Origin: CAYVTD01 sp964577665
GTDB lineage: Bacteria; Bacteroidota; Ignavibacteria; Kapaibacteriales; UBA2268
Assembly (NCBI GenBank): GCA_964577665.1
Contig: CAZOBD010000022.1
Location: 1-34,660 of the forward strand
Length of the DNA: 34,660 nucleotides
Direction: 5' to 3'
Position numbers and translations under genes: made by a program. Positions 25,197 to 34,384 of this stretch are shown in pieces. Position 1 is the stretch's first letter. The number at the start of each line of letters is the position of its first letter. Under the pieces are notes generated by a model that ran no database searches, was not told where the DNA came from, and saw nothing but the letters and a program-made list of their open reading frames with translations.

Positions 25197-25894
25197 TTAT
25201 TTACTTTATCAACTAATTTTGATATGCCATTAATGGTATCTGTTAAATAGACAACTCTTGCATACTGAAGTCTCCACTGTAAAGCATTAGAAATCGTCAA
25301 ATAACCTTGTTCGGGTTTCTTTGCAATAATACTATCTGCGATTTGACTTAATGTAATTTCATCAGCGGGTATATTTTTATCATTAAGATAGGCAATTATA
25401 TCTTCTTTTATTGCACCGTCATTTATCATTTCTCTAATTCTAAAAGTCGTTGTGTAGTCTGCTGTTCGACCTTTTTCAAGAAAAGTGCAATTAAGAAAAT
25501 CAAGAATTGCAGTTCCACGCTCAGGATCATCAGTTTTTTCATAAACAAAAACAAGAAAATTGTATCCTAATCCAAATATTTTTTGCTTTGCATCTTTAAA
25601 CGGACATGAAGATTGAGGCTGCTTTATTGAAGTTACTTTAATATCAGTTAAGATGTCATTACTTGGTAAATCAATCCCTTTCGCAGATGAACCTTTTTCA
25701 TAATCATAATTCTTATCCAAGTATTCCTGAAACTTATTTTCAATATAAGTTCCTACAGCTTTGCCATCTGTTACACCATAGAGGTCTTTATTAAAATAGG
25801 TTGATTCTTTTTCACAAAAATCTTGTGCAGCTTTCTTCAGTGTCTCTATTGTCAGTTTCTTTTTCATTCTAAATTCTTTTTTTTCAATACGCAT
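25193..25894 (-). CDS. Type II restriction endonuclease, PD-(D/E)XK type
   Basis: The 233-residue nuclease is encoded upstream of, and overlapping, the adenine methyltransferase. The segment KGIDLPSNDILTDIKVTS places D75 and D84-I-K86 as the PD-(D/E)XK metal-binding set. It is followed by QPQSSCPFKDAKQKIFGLGY and a long beta-strand LVFVYEK, a pattern I associate with stand-alone restriction enzymes of this kind. The start could be ATG 25894 or the in-frame ATG 25867 (MKKKLTIE), which would remove nine basic residues. The region 25895-25990 upstream is AT-rich and probably carries the operon promoter; no controller (C) protein gene is present. Cleavage specificity is unknown. Confidence 0.75.
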   Translation of the reverse strand: MRIEKKEFRMKKKLTIETLKKAAQDFCEKESTYFNKDLYGVTDGKAVGTYIENKFQEYLDKNYDYEKGSSAKGIDLPSNDILTDIKVTSIKQPQSSCPFKDAKQKIFGLGYNFLVFVYEKTDDPERGTAILDFLNCTFLEKGRTADYTTTFRIREMINDGAIKEDIIAYLNDKNIPADEITLSQIADSIIAKKPEQGYLTISNALQWRLQYARVVYLTDTINGISKLVDKVNK

Positions 25895-25995
25895 TAATTT
25901 ATGAAAAATAACATGAAACGAAGTTTTATTTTTTCTAATTTAACATTTTCCTTCTATTCTCAAAATGCTTTTTTTTGATGAGTAATTTCATTTTT

Positions 25996-26341
25996 TCAAT
26001 CACTCCGTTTTTCTTTTACAGCAAGGAAATAAACCGATATGCCAAGAGCGGCAAATGATGAGAATACAAAAGGTGCTTCGGGTCCTATCCAGTGCCACAG
26101 GAAGCCCGCAAGCGGACTGGCAATAAGAGCAATAAGACTTAGTCCCGCAGTGTAGAAACCGACTGCCGTTGCTATTTCTTTCTTAGGAGTGATTTTGCTT
26201 ATCCAATATGCCGATATAGACTATTGAAAAACCGATGCTCTGCAGATAAATCGGCATTACCGGATAAAGCATCTGACTGGCAAAATCCGTAAAAAAGCTG
26301 ACAAAAGACAGCAGGAGTATTGTTTTTGTTATCCGCTTCAA
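25996..26341 (-). pseudogene. MFS transporter with large internal deletion
   Basis: Reading the minus strand from about 26341, the first about 45 codons give VSFFTDFASQMLYPVMPIYL, a classic first-helix segment of major facilitator transporters, ending in SIVYIGI. The frame then shifts, and from about 26200 the sequence ISKITPKKEIATAVGFYTAG leads into SLIALIASPLAGFLWHWIGP and a last helix, ending at TGA 25996-25998. This is the normal C-terminus of the same family. The middle, roughly 250-300 codons, is missing, so the gene is dead. The junction is near GTCTATATCGGCATATTGG (about 26205-26225). It lies immediately upstream of the restriction-modification operon. Confidence 0.75.
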
Positions 26342-26430
26342 TTAAAAAATAATTTTTTATTCTATCTTAATTTTCAATATTTTTATTATTTGATACAGCT
26401 TGTTTTTACCAATATAAAAAAAGAAAATCA

Positions 26431-27423
26431 TTGCAAAGAAAAAAAATACTTTTGATAACCCCCTACTTCGGTCGGTTCCCGGTTTGGATGCCTCCTTTTC
26501 TGCTTTCATGCAAATACAATCCCCGCTTTCATTTCCTGATACTGACTGATAATGAATTTCCACCTGTTTCACCGGAAAACGTAATTTTCAAGAAATTTTC
26601 TCTTAATAAACTGAATGCCTTAGCATCAAAAAAACTGGGCATTACCGTTAGAAAAGAGAATTACTCTCAAGTTGATTTGAAACCCTTATACGGAATAATA
26701 TTTGAAGAAAATACGCGCGGCTATGATTTCTGGGGGCACTGCGATATTGATCTCATTTGGGGAGATTTGAGTGCATATATTACCGATGAAATACTAACAA
26801 ACTATGACATCATTTCATCAAGAAAAAATTTCATATCGGGTCATTTAAATCTTTACCGAAATAAAAGAGTGATTAATGAGCTTTGTCTTGAAATAGAAAA
26901 TTACGAGTATTATATCTCCCGTCCGGAATATTATCTGTTTGACGAACACGTCATAACGGCATACTTAAAAGAGCAGGAAAATAATGGTTGCGCTCATAAG
27001 ATATACTGGAAGAAATACTTTGCCGTAGATACCGGCACTTCAAGGACTTTTACAGACTGGTACGGATGGCAGTGGAGCAAAGGAAAGCTTTTCGGTAAAA
27101 GAGGCGAAGAAGCATACATACATTTCTATTACTGGAAAAAATTTATGAATGAATGCGATATTGGCTGGGATGATTTCGATATTGATTCCTTTCATATCTC
27201 CAAAACCGGAATAACAAAGAAGAAAAAATCAAAAGTTCTATTCCTGAAGGAAATTTCAACAGTACTCTTAACAAAGGAACTCTTCCCTTCTTTCAAGATG
27301 ATTCTTTACAACCTGCTGGTAATGCTTAAAATAATAAAGAAAAAACCATACAGGTGGATGTTATCAAAAAAGGATGAGGATAGATTGAAACTGCTTGAAA
27401 TTAAGCAGGAGCTATTCAGATAG
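26431..27423 (+). CDS. DUF6625-like glycosyltransferase
   Basis: The 330-residue cytosolic protein has the N-terminal signature ITPYFGRFPVWMPPFLLSC followed by a FLILTD strand, and YDFWGHCDIDLIWGDL at about residues 98-113. The C-D-I-D sequence is the DxD-like metal/nucleotide-sugar motif of this glycosyltransferase-like family, found in polysaccharide and capsule clusters. The C-terminus is lysine-rich with a hydrophobic stretch (about 275-300). The only start that keeps the first motif is TTG at 26431; the frame is open upstream to 26371 without ATG or GTG. A short AT-rich leader precedes it. No other glycan gene adjoins, so the glycan it builds is unknown. Confidence 0.7.
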   Translation: MQRKKILLITPYFGRFPVWMPPFLLSCKYNPRFHFLILTDNEFPPVSPENVIFKKFSLNKLNALASKKLGITVRKENYSQVDLKPLYGIIFEENTRGYDFWGHCDIDLIWGDLSAYITDEILTNYDIISSRKNFISGHLNLYRNKRVINELCLEIENYEYYISRPEYYLFDEHVITAYLKEQENNGCAHKIYWKKYFAVDTGTSRTFTDWYGWQWSKGKLFGKRGEEAYIHFYYWKKFMNECDIGWDDFDIDSFHISKTGITKKKKSKVLFLKEISTVLLTKELFPSFKMILYNLLVMLKIIKKKPYRWMLSKKDEDRLKLLEIKQELFR

Positions 27424-27512
27424 AGTCTTGTTGTATTATGATTTGCTAATTAAAAAGCAAAAGATACTTTTTTAGAAAGAATAGTAAAGACATGCTTTTA
27501 AATATAAGATGA

Positions 27513-27914
27513 TCATTCCCTGTAAACTGCTTTTCTGATAATCCCGCTTATCGTTTTTTTCTCCTCCTCGGTAAGTTTTTTCGAGACAAAATCAAACTTA
27601 TCATCTTCTTTAAAAGATTCCGACATAAAGATTTTATCGAAAACTCCCGGCAGGTCATTCATGAACTTATTAACGTTTATCATACTTTTCAGAGAATCAT
27701 CAAAATCTTTTTCATCAAAATCTTCATCAAATCTGGCAAATTTTTTTTCAACCGCACTTAAAAGCAGGAGGTATTTTTCCGTGATATGAAGAAATATCCT
27801 GTCTTTTTTTCTTTCAAGCTGCTCTTTCTTTTTTAATGTCATCAACTTATTTTTCAATATTTTAACATAAAAATCATTTTTTTGCGTTTCAAAGTTATAA
27901 ATTCTTTGGCTCAT
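27513..27914 (-). CDS. Small helical protein of unknown function
   Basis: The 133-residue protein is rich in Lys, Glu, Asp and Phe and predicted almost wholly helical, with a basic N-terminal half and an acidic middle (FARFDEDFDEKDFDDSL). There is no signal peptide, membrane helix or recognised motif. It is transcribed divergently from the sigma-54 response regulator, 38 bp away, so the two share a promoter region. A regulatory partnership is possible but not supported by any motif. Confidence 0.55.
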   Translation of the reverse strand: MSQRIYNFETQKNDFYVKILKNKLMTLKKKEQLERKKDRIFLHITEKYLLLLSAVEKKFARFDEDFDEKDFDDSLKSMINVNKFMNDLPGVFDKIFMSESFKEDDKFDFVSKKLTEEEKKTISGIIRKAVYRE

Positions 27915-27952
27915 ATAAAGAAAACGGTTTTAAAATAATATCATCAGTAAAA

Positions 27953-29506
27953 ATGAAACAGAACAAAGGAAGCATATTAATAGTTGACGACATACCCGAA
28001 AATATTGATGTTTTAATGGGATACTTAAGCAGCCGGGGCTATAGGACTCTTGTTGCAGAAGACGGTGAAAGCGCCCTTGAGCAGGTGAAGTATTCATCTC
28101 CGGATATTATCCTCCTTGATATAATGATGCCCGGAATGGACGGCTATGAAACCTGCAGAAAACTGAAAAAAAATCCCGACACAAAAAATATTCCCGTTAT
28201 CTTCCTTACTGCTCTTTCAGATGCAGCCGATATTGTCCGCGGTTTTGAACTCGGCGCCGTGGATTACATCACAAAACCCATTAAGCAGGAAGAAGTACTC
28301 GCCCGCGTAAGCACACACCTGACAATAAACAATCTGAGAAAAAAACTGGAGCGGCGCAAAGAACTTCTCGAGGATCAGGTGGCAGAGCGCACCCGCGAGC
28401 TTACCGAAGCTAATGCAACGCTTAATAAAGAGATTGGAGAACATAAAAAAACCGAAGAAAAACTGCGGCTGAGCCTCGAAGAAGTAGAAAAGCTCAAAAA
28501 CCGGCTTCAGGCTGAAAATATGTATCTGCTGGAAGAAATAAAAGTAAGCTCGAAATTTGATAAGATTATTACTAAAAGCCCCAAGATGAAGACTGTCTTA
28601 AAGCAGATAGAGCAGGTCGCTGCTACGGATGCCGCCGTTTTGATTTTAGGAGAAACAGGCACCGGAAAAGAGCTTCTTGCAAAGGCAATCCACGACCTAA
28701 GCCCCAGAAATAAAAAACCGCTTATAAAAGTAAACTGCGCCGCTCTGCCGGCTAACCTCATAGAAAGTGAGCTTTTCGGGCATGAAAAAGGAGCTTTTAC
28801 CGGGGCTCTTATGAGAAAAACAGGCAGGTTTGAATTGGCAGACAAGGGCACAATATTTTTAGACGAGATAGGCGACCTCCCCCTCGACCTCCAGTCAAAG
28901 CTGCTCAGAGTTCTTCAGGAAGGAGATTTTGAAAGACTCGGAAATCCTCAGACCACTCATGTCGATATCCGTGTGATAGCAGCTACTAACAGAAATCTGG
29001 AAGAAGAGATTGAAAAGGGAAACTTCCGGAAAGACCTCTTTTACAGGCTCTCGGTATTCCCCGTTTTACTGCCGCCGCTAAGGGAAAGACTCGAAGACGT
29101 CCCCATCCTCGTCAGCCACTTTGTCAAAAAATATTCCCGCAGATTAGGCAAAAGCATATCAAATATATCCGATAAAGATATGGAGCTTATGCAGAGCTAT
29201 CATTGGCCCGGAAATATCCGTGAACTCGAAAATATTATTGAGCGCGGGATTATTCTCTCAAATACCGATACCCTCACCGTAGATTCACCGGTTTTAATAA
29301 AAGCCGGCACCGAATCTGCCTTTAAAGAAAACATTCCCCCACAGGAATCAGCATCACTAAAAGACATTGAAAAAGAGCATATTACCCGTCAGCTCGAGAA
29401 ATCTAACTGGATCATAGACGGTAAACGCGGAGCGGCAAAAAAGCTCGGCCTTCCTCCCAGCACTCTGCGCGATAAAATGAAGAAACTCGGCATAAAAAGG
29501 CCTTAA
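27953..29506 (+). CDS. Sigma-54-dependent response regulator (NtrC family)
   Basis: The receiver domain (1-120) has D12/D13, phospho-acceptor D56 (ILLDIMMP) and KP near 108. A long coiled coil (about 135-200, VAERTRELTEANATL) connects it to an AAA+ sigma-54 interaction domain. That domain has Walker A GETGTGKE (233-240), the sigma-54-contacting loop GAFTGA (280-285), Walker B GTIFLDEIGDL and the RLSVFPVLLPPLRER arginine-finger region. A Fis-type helix-turn-helix (AAKKLGLPPSTLRDKMKKL) ends the 517 residues. It should open sigma-54 promoters when phosphorylated. No cognate kinase is adjacent; the only complete histidine kinase in the window is at 16354. It converges with the giant secreted protein gene 42 bp downstream. 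Confidence 0.95.
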   Translation: MKQNKGSILIVDDIPENIDVLMGYLSSRGYRTLVAEDGESALEQVKYSSPDIILLDIMMPGMDGYETCRKLKKNPDTKNIPVIFLTALSDAADIVRGFELGAVDYITKPIKQEEVLARVSTHLTINNLRKKLERRKELLEDQVAERTRELTEANATLNKEIGEHKKTEEKLRLSLEEVEKLKNRLQAENMYLLEEIKVSSKFDKIITKSPKMKTVLKQIEQVAATDAAVLILGETGTGKELLAKAIHDLSPRNKKPLIKVNCAALPANLIESELFGHEKGAFTGALMRKTGRFELADKGTIFLDEIGDLPLDLQSKLLRVLQEGDFERLGNPQTTHVDIRVIAATNRNLEEEIEKGNFRKDLFYRLSVFPVLLPPLRERLEDVPILVSHFVKKYSRRLGKSISNISDKDMELMQSYHWPGNIRELENIIERGIILSNTDTLTVDSPVLIKAGTESAFKENIPPQESASLKDIEKEHITRQLEKSNWIIDGKRGAAKKLGLPPSTLRDKMKKLGIKRP

Positions 29507-29548
29507 GCCTGTAATAGTAAACTGTTCTTCGTAAAAATTTCAAACATG

Positions 29549-32500
29549 CTATCTGACAACCCGCAAGGGGAAACTTTCAGTCCTGCCTTCATTGGTTATC
29601 GTAATGATATATGCCCCGGCAGGCAGGTTAGATGTGTCAAAACGGTAATGGATACTCCCGCTGAAGTCTGACTTAGATTTTTTAACCGCTGCCTGCTGTC
29701 CTAAAATGTTTATGATGTTTATTTTCGCTTCACTGAATTTCTCTGCAGGAATGGAGATATTTACGAAATCAGTGCATGGATTTGGAGAAATCAATACTGC
29801 CGCAGTAGATTTATTATATTTTTCAGGTACGTTTACAAGCTGATTATTGCAGGGTATTTCCCAATCGTATATAAGATGTTCCTGCCATGCCTTTCCTGTG
29901 CTGGAGGTAATACCAAGATACACATATTCGCCTTCCTCAAGCATCAGATGCTCAGTCAGATCAATATTCTCGACAGTTAGAACAGGGGTCAAAAATTCCT
30001 TGGTACTGTCAAGATATATTATCAATTTTTTTGAAGTCCACTCATACTCAATTTTTGCATAATACATTTTGTTGTGTTCAATTTCAATCATATCAGTACT
30101 TATTCCTAAAGTCTGATTTTCAATATCGTGCTCAGGGATATTTGGCTCGGCGCCCATTGACTGCACGGCAGCGTGGTTTCCGTTCGGATCGTATTCATTT
30201 TGATAAAGGTCAAATTCGACAGCAAGGCTGTTTGTAATACCGGTGTAACCGAGAGCGCCGCCTATCTCACCGAGTACGGGATAGTTATGATTCTGCATTA
30301 CAAAGGCTATACCGTCGGCACCGGGGATGGAAGTTTCGTGTGTTTCGGTAGCATTGTCGCCGTATTGGGTTTTAAAAGCAAATGTAGTGGCAAAATCCAC
30401 TTTTACGGTGAAGCGGTTTTTCAGCCAGATAGAGCCGCCGTTCCATTTGCGGGCTTCGGTCAGGCGTATATAATCCCCTATTCTTTCGGCTTCTCCTACA
30501 AAGATGAAGCTGCTGTCGCCGGGACTTACCAGTGTAGTCGCTATTTCCACATTTATTGATGTCGTATCCGAATATACCGGACCGCCGGACAGCCCAAGCA
30601 GTTTTGTATATAGGCTGTAGGTTCCTGAATTATACTGCATGGCATTTTTAATAACTACATTCTGAGCATTGGAGGTAAAACCGTCCGGACCGCTCCAGTA
30701 ATATTCTGCATTTGGAATAGTATCGGCATAAATGTAGAGGTTGTCTCCCGTACAAATAGGGCTGTTGGTAGTCAAAACGGGAGTAACTTTGAAAGCTTCA
30801 CCGAAAAGCTGCACTTTGGCAGGCGAACCGGTGCCTTCGTATTCAAAATGAAGCTCTCCGCTTGTTCTGCCTAAGCTGTTTGCCGAAAAACGAAGCTGCA
30901 TTACACGGGTCTCCCCCGGATTAAGCAGAAAGCTACCTCCGCCGCTGACTATTTCGAATTGTTCATTATCGGGTCCGGCATTTATTACATCATTTATGTT
31001 TAAAGCAGTAGTACCTGTGTTTTTGATTACGGCTGAAAGCAGGGTGTCTTTTTTTGTTCCGATATATACTTTACCGAAGTCTATTAAAGAAGTCAGAGTT
31101 TCAATGCTTTTTTCAATTCCCTCGCCGGTGATTGACTGCTTTACTGTCCCGCTTTGAGTGTGAATTAGAATCTCGGCATTTTTCATACCGGGGCTTTGGG
31201 GATGAAAACTGAATTCTGCCGATGCAGAGCTGCCGGGGTATATTTCTTCCGAATAAATATTCCTTGCTATTCCGAAATGAGCGGCATCTCCGCCGGAAAT
31301 TGAAAGGCTGTCTATTCTGATTTTCATAGTGCCCGTGTTAGTAAAGAAAGTATTTACAAGGGAATCTTTGATGTCATGGACAAGTACCTGCCCCATATTC
31401 ACATCCTTTGAAACAGACCGGGGCATCACTATGGAAAAGACACTATCTGATACATCTTCCTGCAGGGGCACTGCAATGCCCGGCAGTTTCACGGCACAGA
31501 AATCGGCGTTTCCTTTTTTATTGGGAAAATCCCCTCCGTTGGATACGGTATAACCTGCCGCCGCAATTCCTCTGTCAGAAGTAATCATTACGGCAGTTCC
31601 TCTTTCAATCTGCCCTCCTCCGAAAGATTTTTCCATAATCAGAGAACCCTGCTCATCTGTTTTTACAAGCCAGAAGTCATTTTCACCTTTAGGGTTCGAT
31701 ACATCTCCGTCTATTGAGCCTGTCAGACCTGCTGCAACAAAACCGCCGTCATAAGCCCGCGTAATGTCGAAAGCAGCATCATAGGATGAACCTCCGAATG
31801 AACTTTCCCAAATAATACTGCCGTTTTCATCGGTATTAACTATCCACATATCTCCACGTCCTTTATTCTCCGATACATCTCCGTCCGATGAAGCGGCATC
31901 TCCCGCAAAAATAAAGCCGTCAGGGGTTTCGCTTACGGCATAAAGTCTTTCAAAATCCGAACCGCCGTAGCACTGTTCCCACAGTAAATTTCCGTCCCCG
32001 TCAAGTCTGACAACCCAGCCGTCCATAGTGCCTTTATTTTGTGAAATATCGCCGTCATTTGAAAAAGTATATCCTGCCGCGATATACCCCCCCGAAGATA
32101 CCTCCTTTACACAGTAAGCTTCATCGGAAGAGCTTCCTCCGAAAGTTTTCTGCCAGACAAGATTGCCGTCTCCGTCAAGTTTTACTATCCAGTAGTCCCA
32201 CATGCCTTTCATTTCCTCAAGGTCTCCGTCGCGGGATTCGGTAAATCCTGCGGCTATGAAACCGCCGTCGGATGTAAAATCAATAGATTGGAGCCACTCA
32301 TTTTTCGAACCGCCGTAACTTTTCTCCCACTGAATATGCCCCTCTGCATTGAGCTTTACAAACCAGAAATCAAACTCTCCGTTGTTTTTACTTACATCGC
32401 CGTCGGAAGACCAAGTATATCCTGCAATTACATATCCGTTGTCAATTGTCTCGCAAAGAGCTGTCGCATAGTCTTCCTCGCTGCCGCCTAAGTTTTTTGT

Positions 32501-34168
32501 CCATTGTAACTTGCCGTTTTCATCCGTTTTCACGATAAGGTAATCGTATTTTCCGTTATTTCCTTTTACGTCGCCGTTACTCGAATTAGTATATCCGGCT
32601 ATTAAAAATCCTCTGTCAATGGTTTGCAGGATGGCAAATGCCTTATCCTCTTTGCTTCCGCCGTATCTGTTTATCCATTCTGTATCCGGCAGGGTGTCGG
32701 CGTTTTGCTTATCTTCCCACTGACTGACTTTTATCAGACACCTATCACTCTCAATCAGAGGCAACTCCTCCCAAAGAGTCTCCAAATTGACCGCTTTTTC
32801 TTTAATTGTTTTCCAAAATGTTCCGTTATCGGAGCTAAACTCAATAACGACTGTATCCTGCGGCAAAATTCCTTCCCAAGTAATCAGCGTGTCGCTTCCG
32901 GCGGCAAATATCTCCCCTCCGTTCGGATGAGTAACTCTGAGCGGCGGTGTTTCCCCGTACACTCCCGGAAAACCGCCGCGGCAGTATATGAAATTTCCGC
33001 CGCAGGCATTGCTTTCTATTTCGATTTTTGCATAAGTAAGCGCCGAATCGAGCGGGCTGAACTCGACTGTCAGCTCGGCAGACTGCTCTATATCAAGATC
33101 AAACGGAAGAGTTTTTCCGCCGAAGTCAATCACTTTAAAGCGCGGATTATCGCTGACAGCACCGTTTACGGTAATCGGCAGTTTCTTAGCCGTAATAGTA
33201 ACTTTCTTCTGAAGATTTGTGCCGGGCAGAACCTTTCCGAATGGGAGTCCCGATGAAGGAGATACAAACATGGAAGGCAGCGCTAGGTCTTCTATAATAT
33301 AAGATGTGTTTGCTTTTATACCTAAGGCAGGGATACCGGCTTCCAGATGCCTGAATTCTTCGCAGCCCTTTCCTGTCCAGTGAATATCGCAGGGTTCGCT
33401 TCCGCGGGAAATCTGCATAATGGTAAGAAAGACATCTTTTGCCTGCTCGACAGTTGTAATATTTTCGAACCACTGTCCGCCGGTCTGCTCGGAAATATTT
33501 CGCAGAATATCCGGGCATTTTGTTCCGAGGGTAACGCAAAACACAATGGCGCCGATTTCATTAGCTTTGTTTATGATTTCTGTCTGATTTCCATCGGCAT
33601 GTCCGTCCGTTAAAAAAATAATTACCTTCTTATGTTCAGCCTGCTCGGCTGTGAGCAATGCTCCTGCCGCTTCTTTTATAAAACCTGCATTGAAATCGGT
33701 TCCTCCGCCTGCTTTCAAGCTCTGTACTGCTTCAAGAAGTTTTTCTTTATCATCGGTAAAATCCTGATGTATGTAATTTGACGTTGTGAAACTGGTTACT
33801 GCACATTCCGAGTTATCCTCAGGCAGAGCGTTTATCCATGCTTTTGCAGCTTCCTTTGCATTTAATATATTTTGTCCGGTCATAGAACCTGATACGTCAA
33901 TGGTAATAACGCCTGATATGACAGGAGATGGCGAAGGCGGGGGGCAGGATAAAAATTCTACATTTGTGGGAATACCATTGTCAAGTATTGAAAAATCTCC
34001 CGCGGAAAGATTTGTGATTTGGTTGCCTTCCTTGTCAAAGGCATAATATTTTGCTTTTACAAGAGGATATTCCGAAGCATCTATACCGAATACTGATAAT
34101 GACTGGGAAAATAAAGTATAATTGAATAATAAAAGCGCTGACAATATATAAATTATTAAATATTTCAC
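29549..34168 (-). CDS. Giant type IX-secreted protein: VWA, seven-fold propeller, anchor-D, lectin and sorting domains
   Basis: A signal peptide (MKYLIIYILSALLLFNYTLFS) starts 1539 residues. In order: a von Willebrand A domain (about 85-265) with a complete MIDAS (DVSGS, GGTD, TDG); a region with PFGKVLPGT; and a Kre9/KNH-like Ig domain (about 405-470, RVTHPNGGE). Next come seven repeats of about 57 residues (about 497-900), each starting YGGS or FGGS and containing GGFIAAGxTxSxDGD, a probable seven-bladed propeller. Then two choice-of-anchor-D Ig domains (about 920-1115), an Ig-like domain, and an L-type lectin-like domain (about 1220-1420, DGIAFVMQNHNY, LAVEFDLYQNEYDP). A type IX sorting domain (ISPNPCTDF to the end) closes it. 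The GTG start has AGAGG upstream. It is probably a cell-surface adhesin that binds glycans and metal-dependent ligands. Confidence 0.92.
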   Translation of the reverse strand: MKYLIIYILSALLLFNYTLFSQSLSVFGIDASEYPLVKAKYYAFDKEGNQITNLSAGDFSILDNGIPTNVEFLSCPPPSPSPVISGVITIDVSGSMTGQNILNAKEAAKAWINALPEDNSECAVTSFTTSNYIHQDFTDDKEKLLEAVQSLKAGGGTDFNAGFIKEAAGALLTAEQAEHKKVIIFLTDGHADGNQTEIINKANEIGAIVFCVTLGTKCPDILRNISEQTGGQWFENITTVEQAKDVFLTIMQISRGSEPCDIHWTGKGCEEFRHLEAGIPALGIKANTSYIIEDLALPSMFVSPSSGLPFGKVLPGTNLQKKVTITAKKLPITVNGAVSDNPRFKVIDFGGKTLPFDLDIEQSAELTVEFSPLDSALTYAKIEIESNACGGNFIYCRGGFPGVYGETPPLRVTHPNGGEIFAAGSDTLITWEGILPQDTVVIEFSSDNGTFWKTIKEKAVNLETLWEELPLIESDRCLIKVSQWEDKQNADTLPDTEWINRYGGSKEDKAFAILQTIDRGFLIAGYTNSSNGDVKGNNGKYDYLIVKTDENGKLQWTKNLGGSEEDYATALCETIDNGYVIAGYTWSSDGDVSKNNGEFDFWFVKLNAEGHIQWEKSYGGSKNEWLQSIDFTSDGGFIAAGFTESRDGDLEEMKGMWDYWIVKLDGDGNLVWQKTFGGSSSDEAYCVKEVSSGGYIAAGYTFSNDGDISQNKGTMDGWVVRLDGDGNLLWEQCYGGSDFERLYAVSETPDGFIFAGDAASSDGDVSENKGRGDMWIVNTDENGSIIWESSFGGSSYDAAFDITRAYDGGFVAAGLTGSIDGDVSNPKGENDFWLVKTDEQGSLIMEKSFGGGQIERGTAVMITSDRGIAAAGYTVSNGGDFPNKKGNADFCAVKLPGIAVPLQEDVSDSVFSIVMPRSVSKDVNMGQVLVHDIKDSLVNTFFTNTGTMKIRIDSLSISGGDAAHFGIARNIYSEEIYPGSSASAEFSFHPQSPGMKNAEILIHTQSGTVKQSITGEGIEKSIETLTSLIDFGKVYIGTKKDTLLSAVIKNTGTTALNINDVINAGPDNEQFEIVSGGGSFLLNPGETRVMQLRFSANSLGRTSGELHFEYEGTGSPAKVQLFGEAFKVTPVLTTNSPICTGDNLYIYADTIPNAEYYWSGPDGFTSNAQNVVIKNAMQYNSGTYSLYTKLLGLSGGPVYSDTTSINVEIATTLVSPGDSSFIFVGEAERIGDYIRLTEARKWNGGSIWLKNRFTVKVDFATTFAFKTQYGDNATETHETSIPGADGIAFVMQNHNYPVLGEIGGALGYTGITNSLAVEFDLYQNEYDPNGNHAAVQSMGAEPNIPEHDIENQTLGISTDMIEIEHNKMYYAKIEYEWTSKKLIIYLDSTKEFLTPVLTVENIDLTEHLMLEEGEYVYLGITSSTGKAWQEHLIYDWEIPCNNQLVNVPEKYNKSTAAVLISPNPCTDFVNISIPAEKFSEAKINIINILGQQAAVKKSKSDFSGSIHYRFDTSNLPAGAYIITITNEGRTESFPLRVVR

Positions 34169-34384
34169 CTTTTCACCTCTGCTGTTGAACCTTATATCAA
34201 ATATTTCTAAAACTTACTTAAAAAAAACGAATTAAACAAATGTGTGAGGGAAATTATTACCTGCTTTCAAATAATGATTTAAATCATGATTATTAGTTAT
34301 TATTTTTGTACTATTTTTGAGATATAGCCTTAAATACGAATCACAAGATAAAACAGATGAAAAAAGATGTCCGACATCTGGCAG
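34169..34384 (-). promoter_or_regulatory. Upstream region of the giant surface protein gene
   Basis: AT-rich leader with the ribosome-binding site AGAGGTG (about 34174-34180, minus strand) before the GTG start. A small hairpin, AGATGT/ACATCT, lies at about 34365-34379. No gene is visible. Confidence 0.4.

Noticed and set aside
30172..33613. Plus-strand and alternate minus frames inside the giant surface protein gene
   Set aside because: They are shadow frames in repetitive, GC-richer coding DNA without start signals or motifs.
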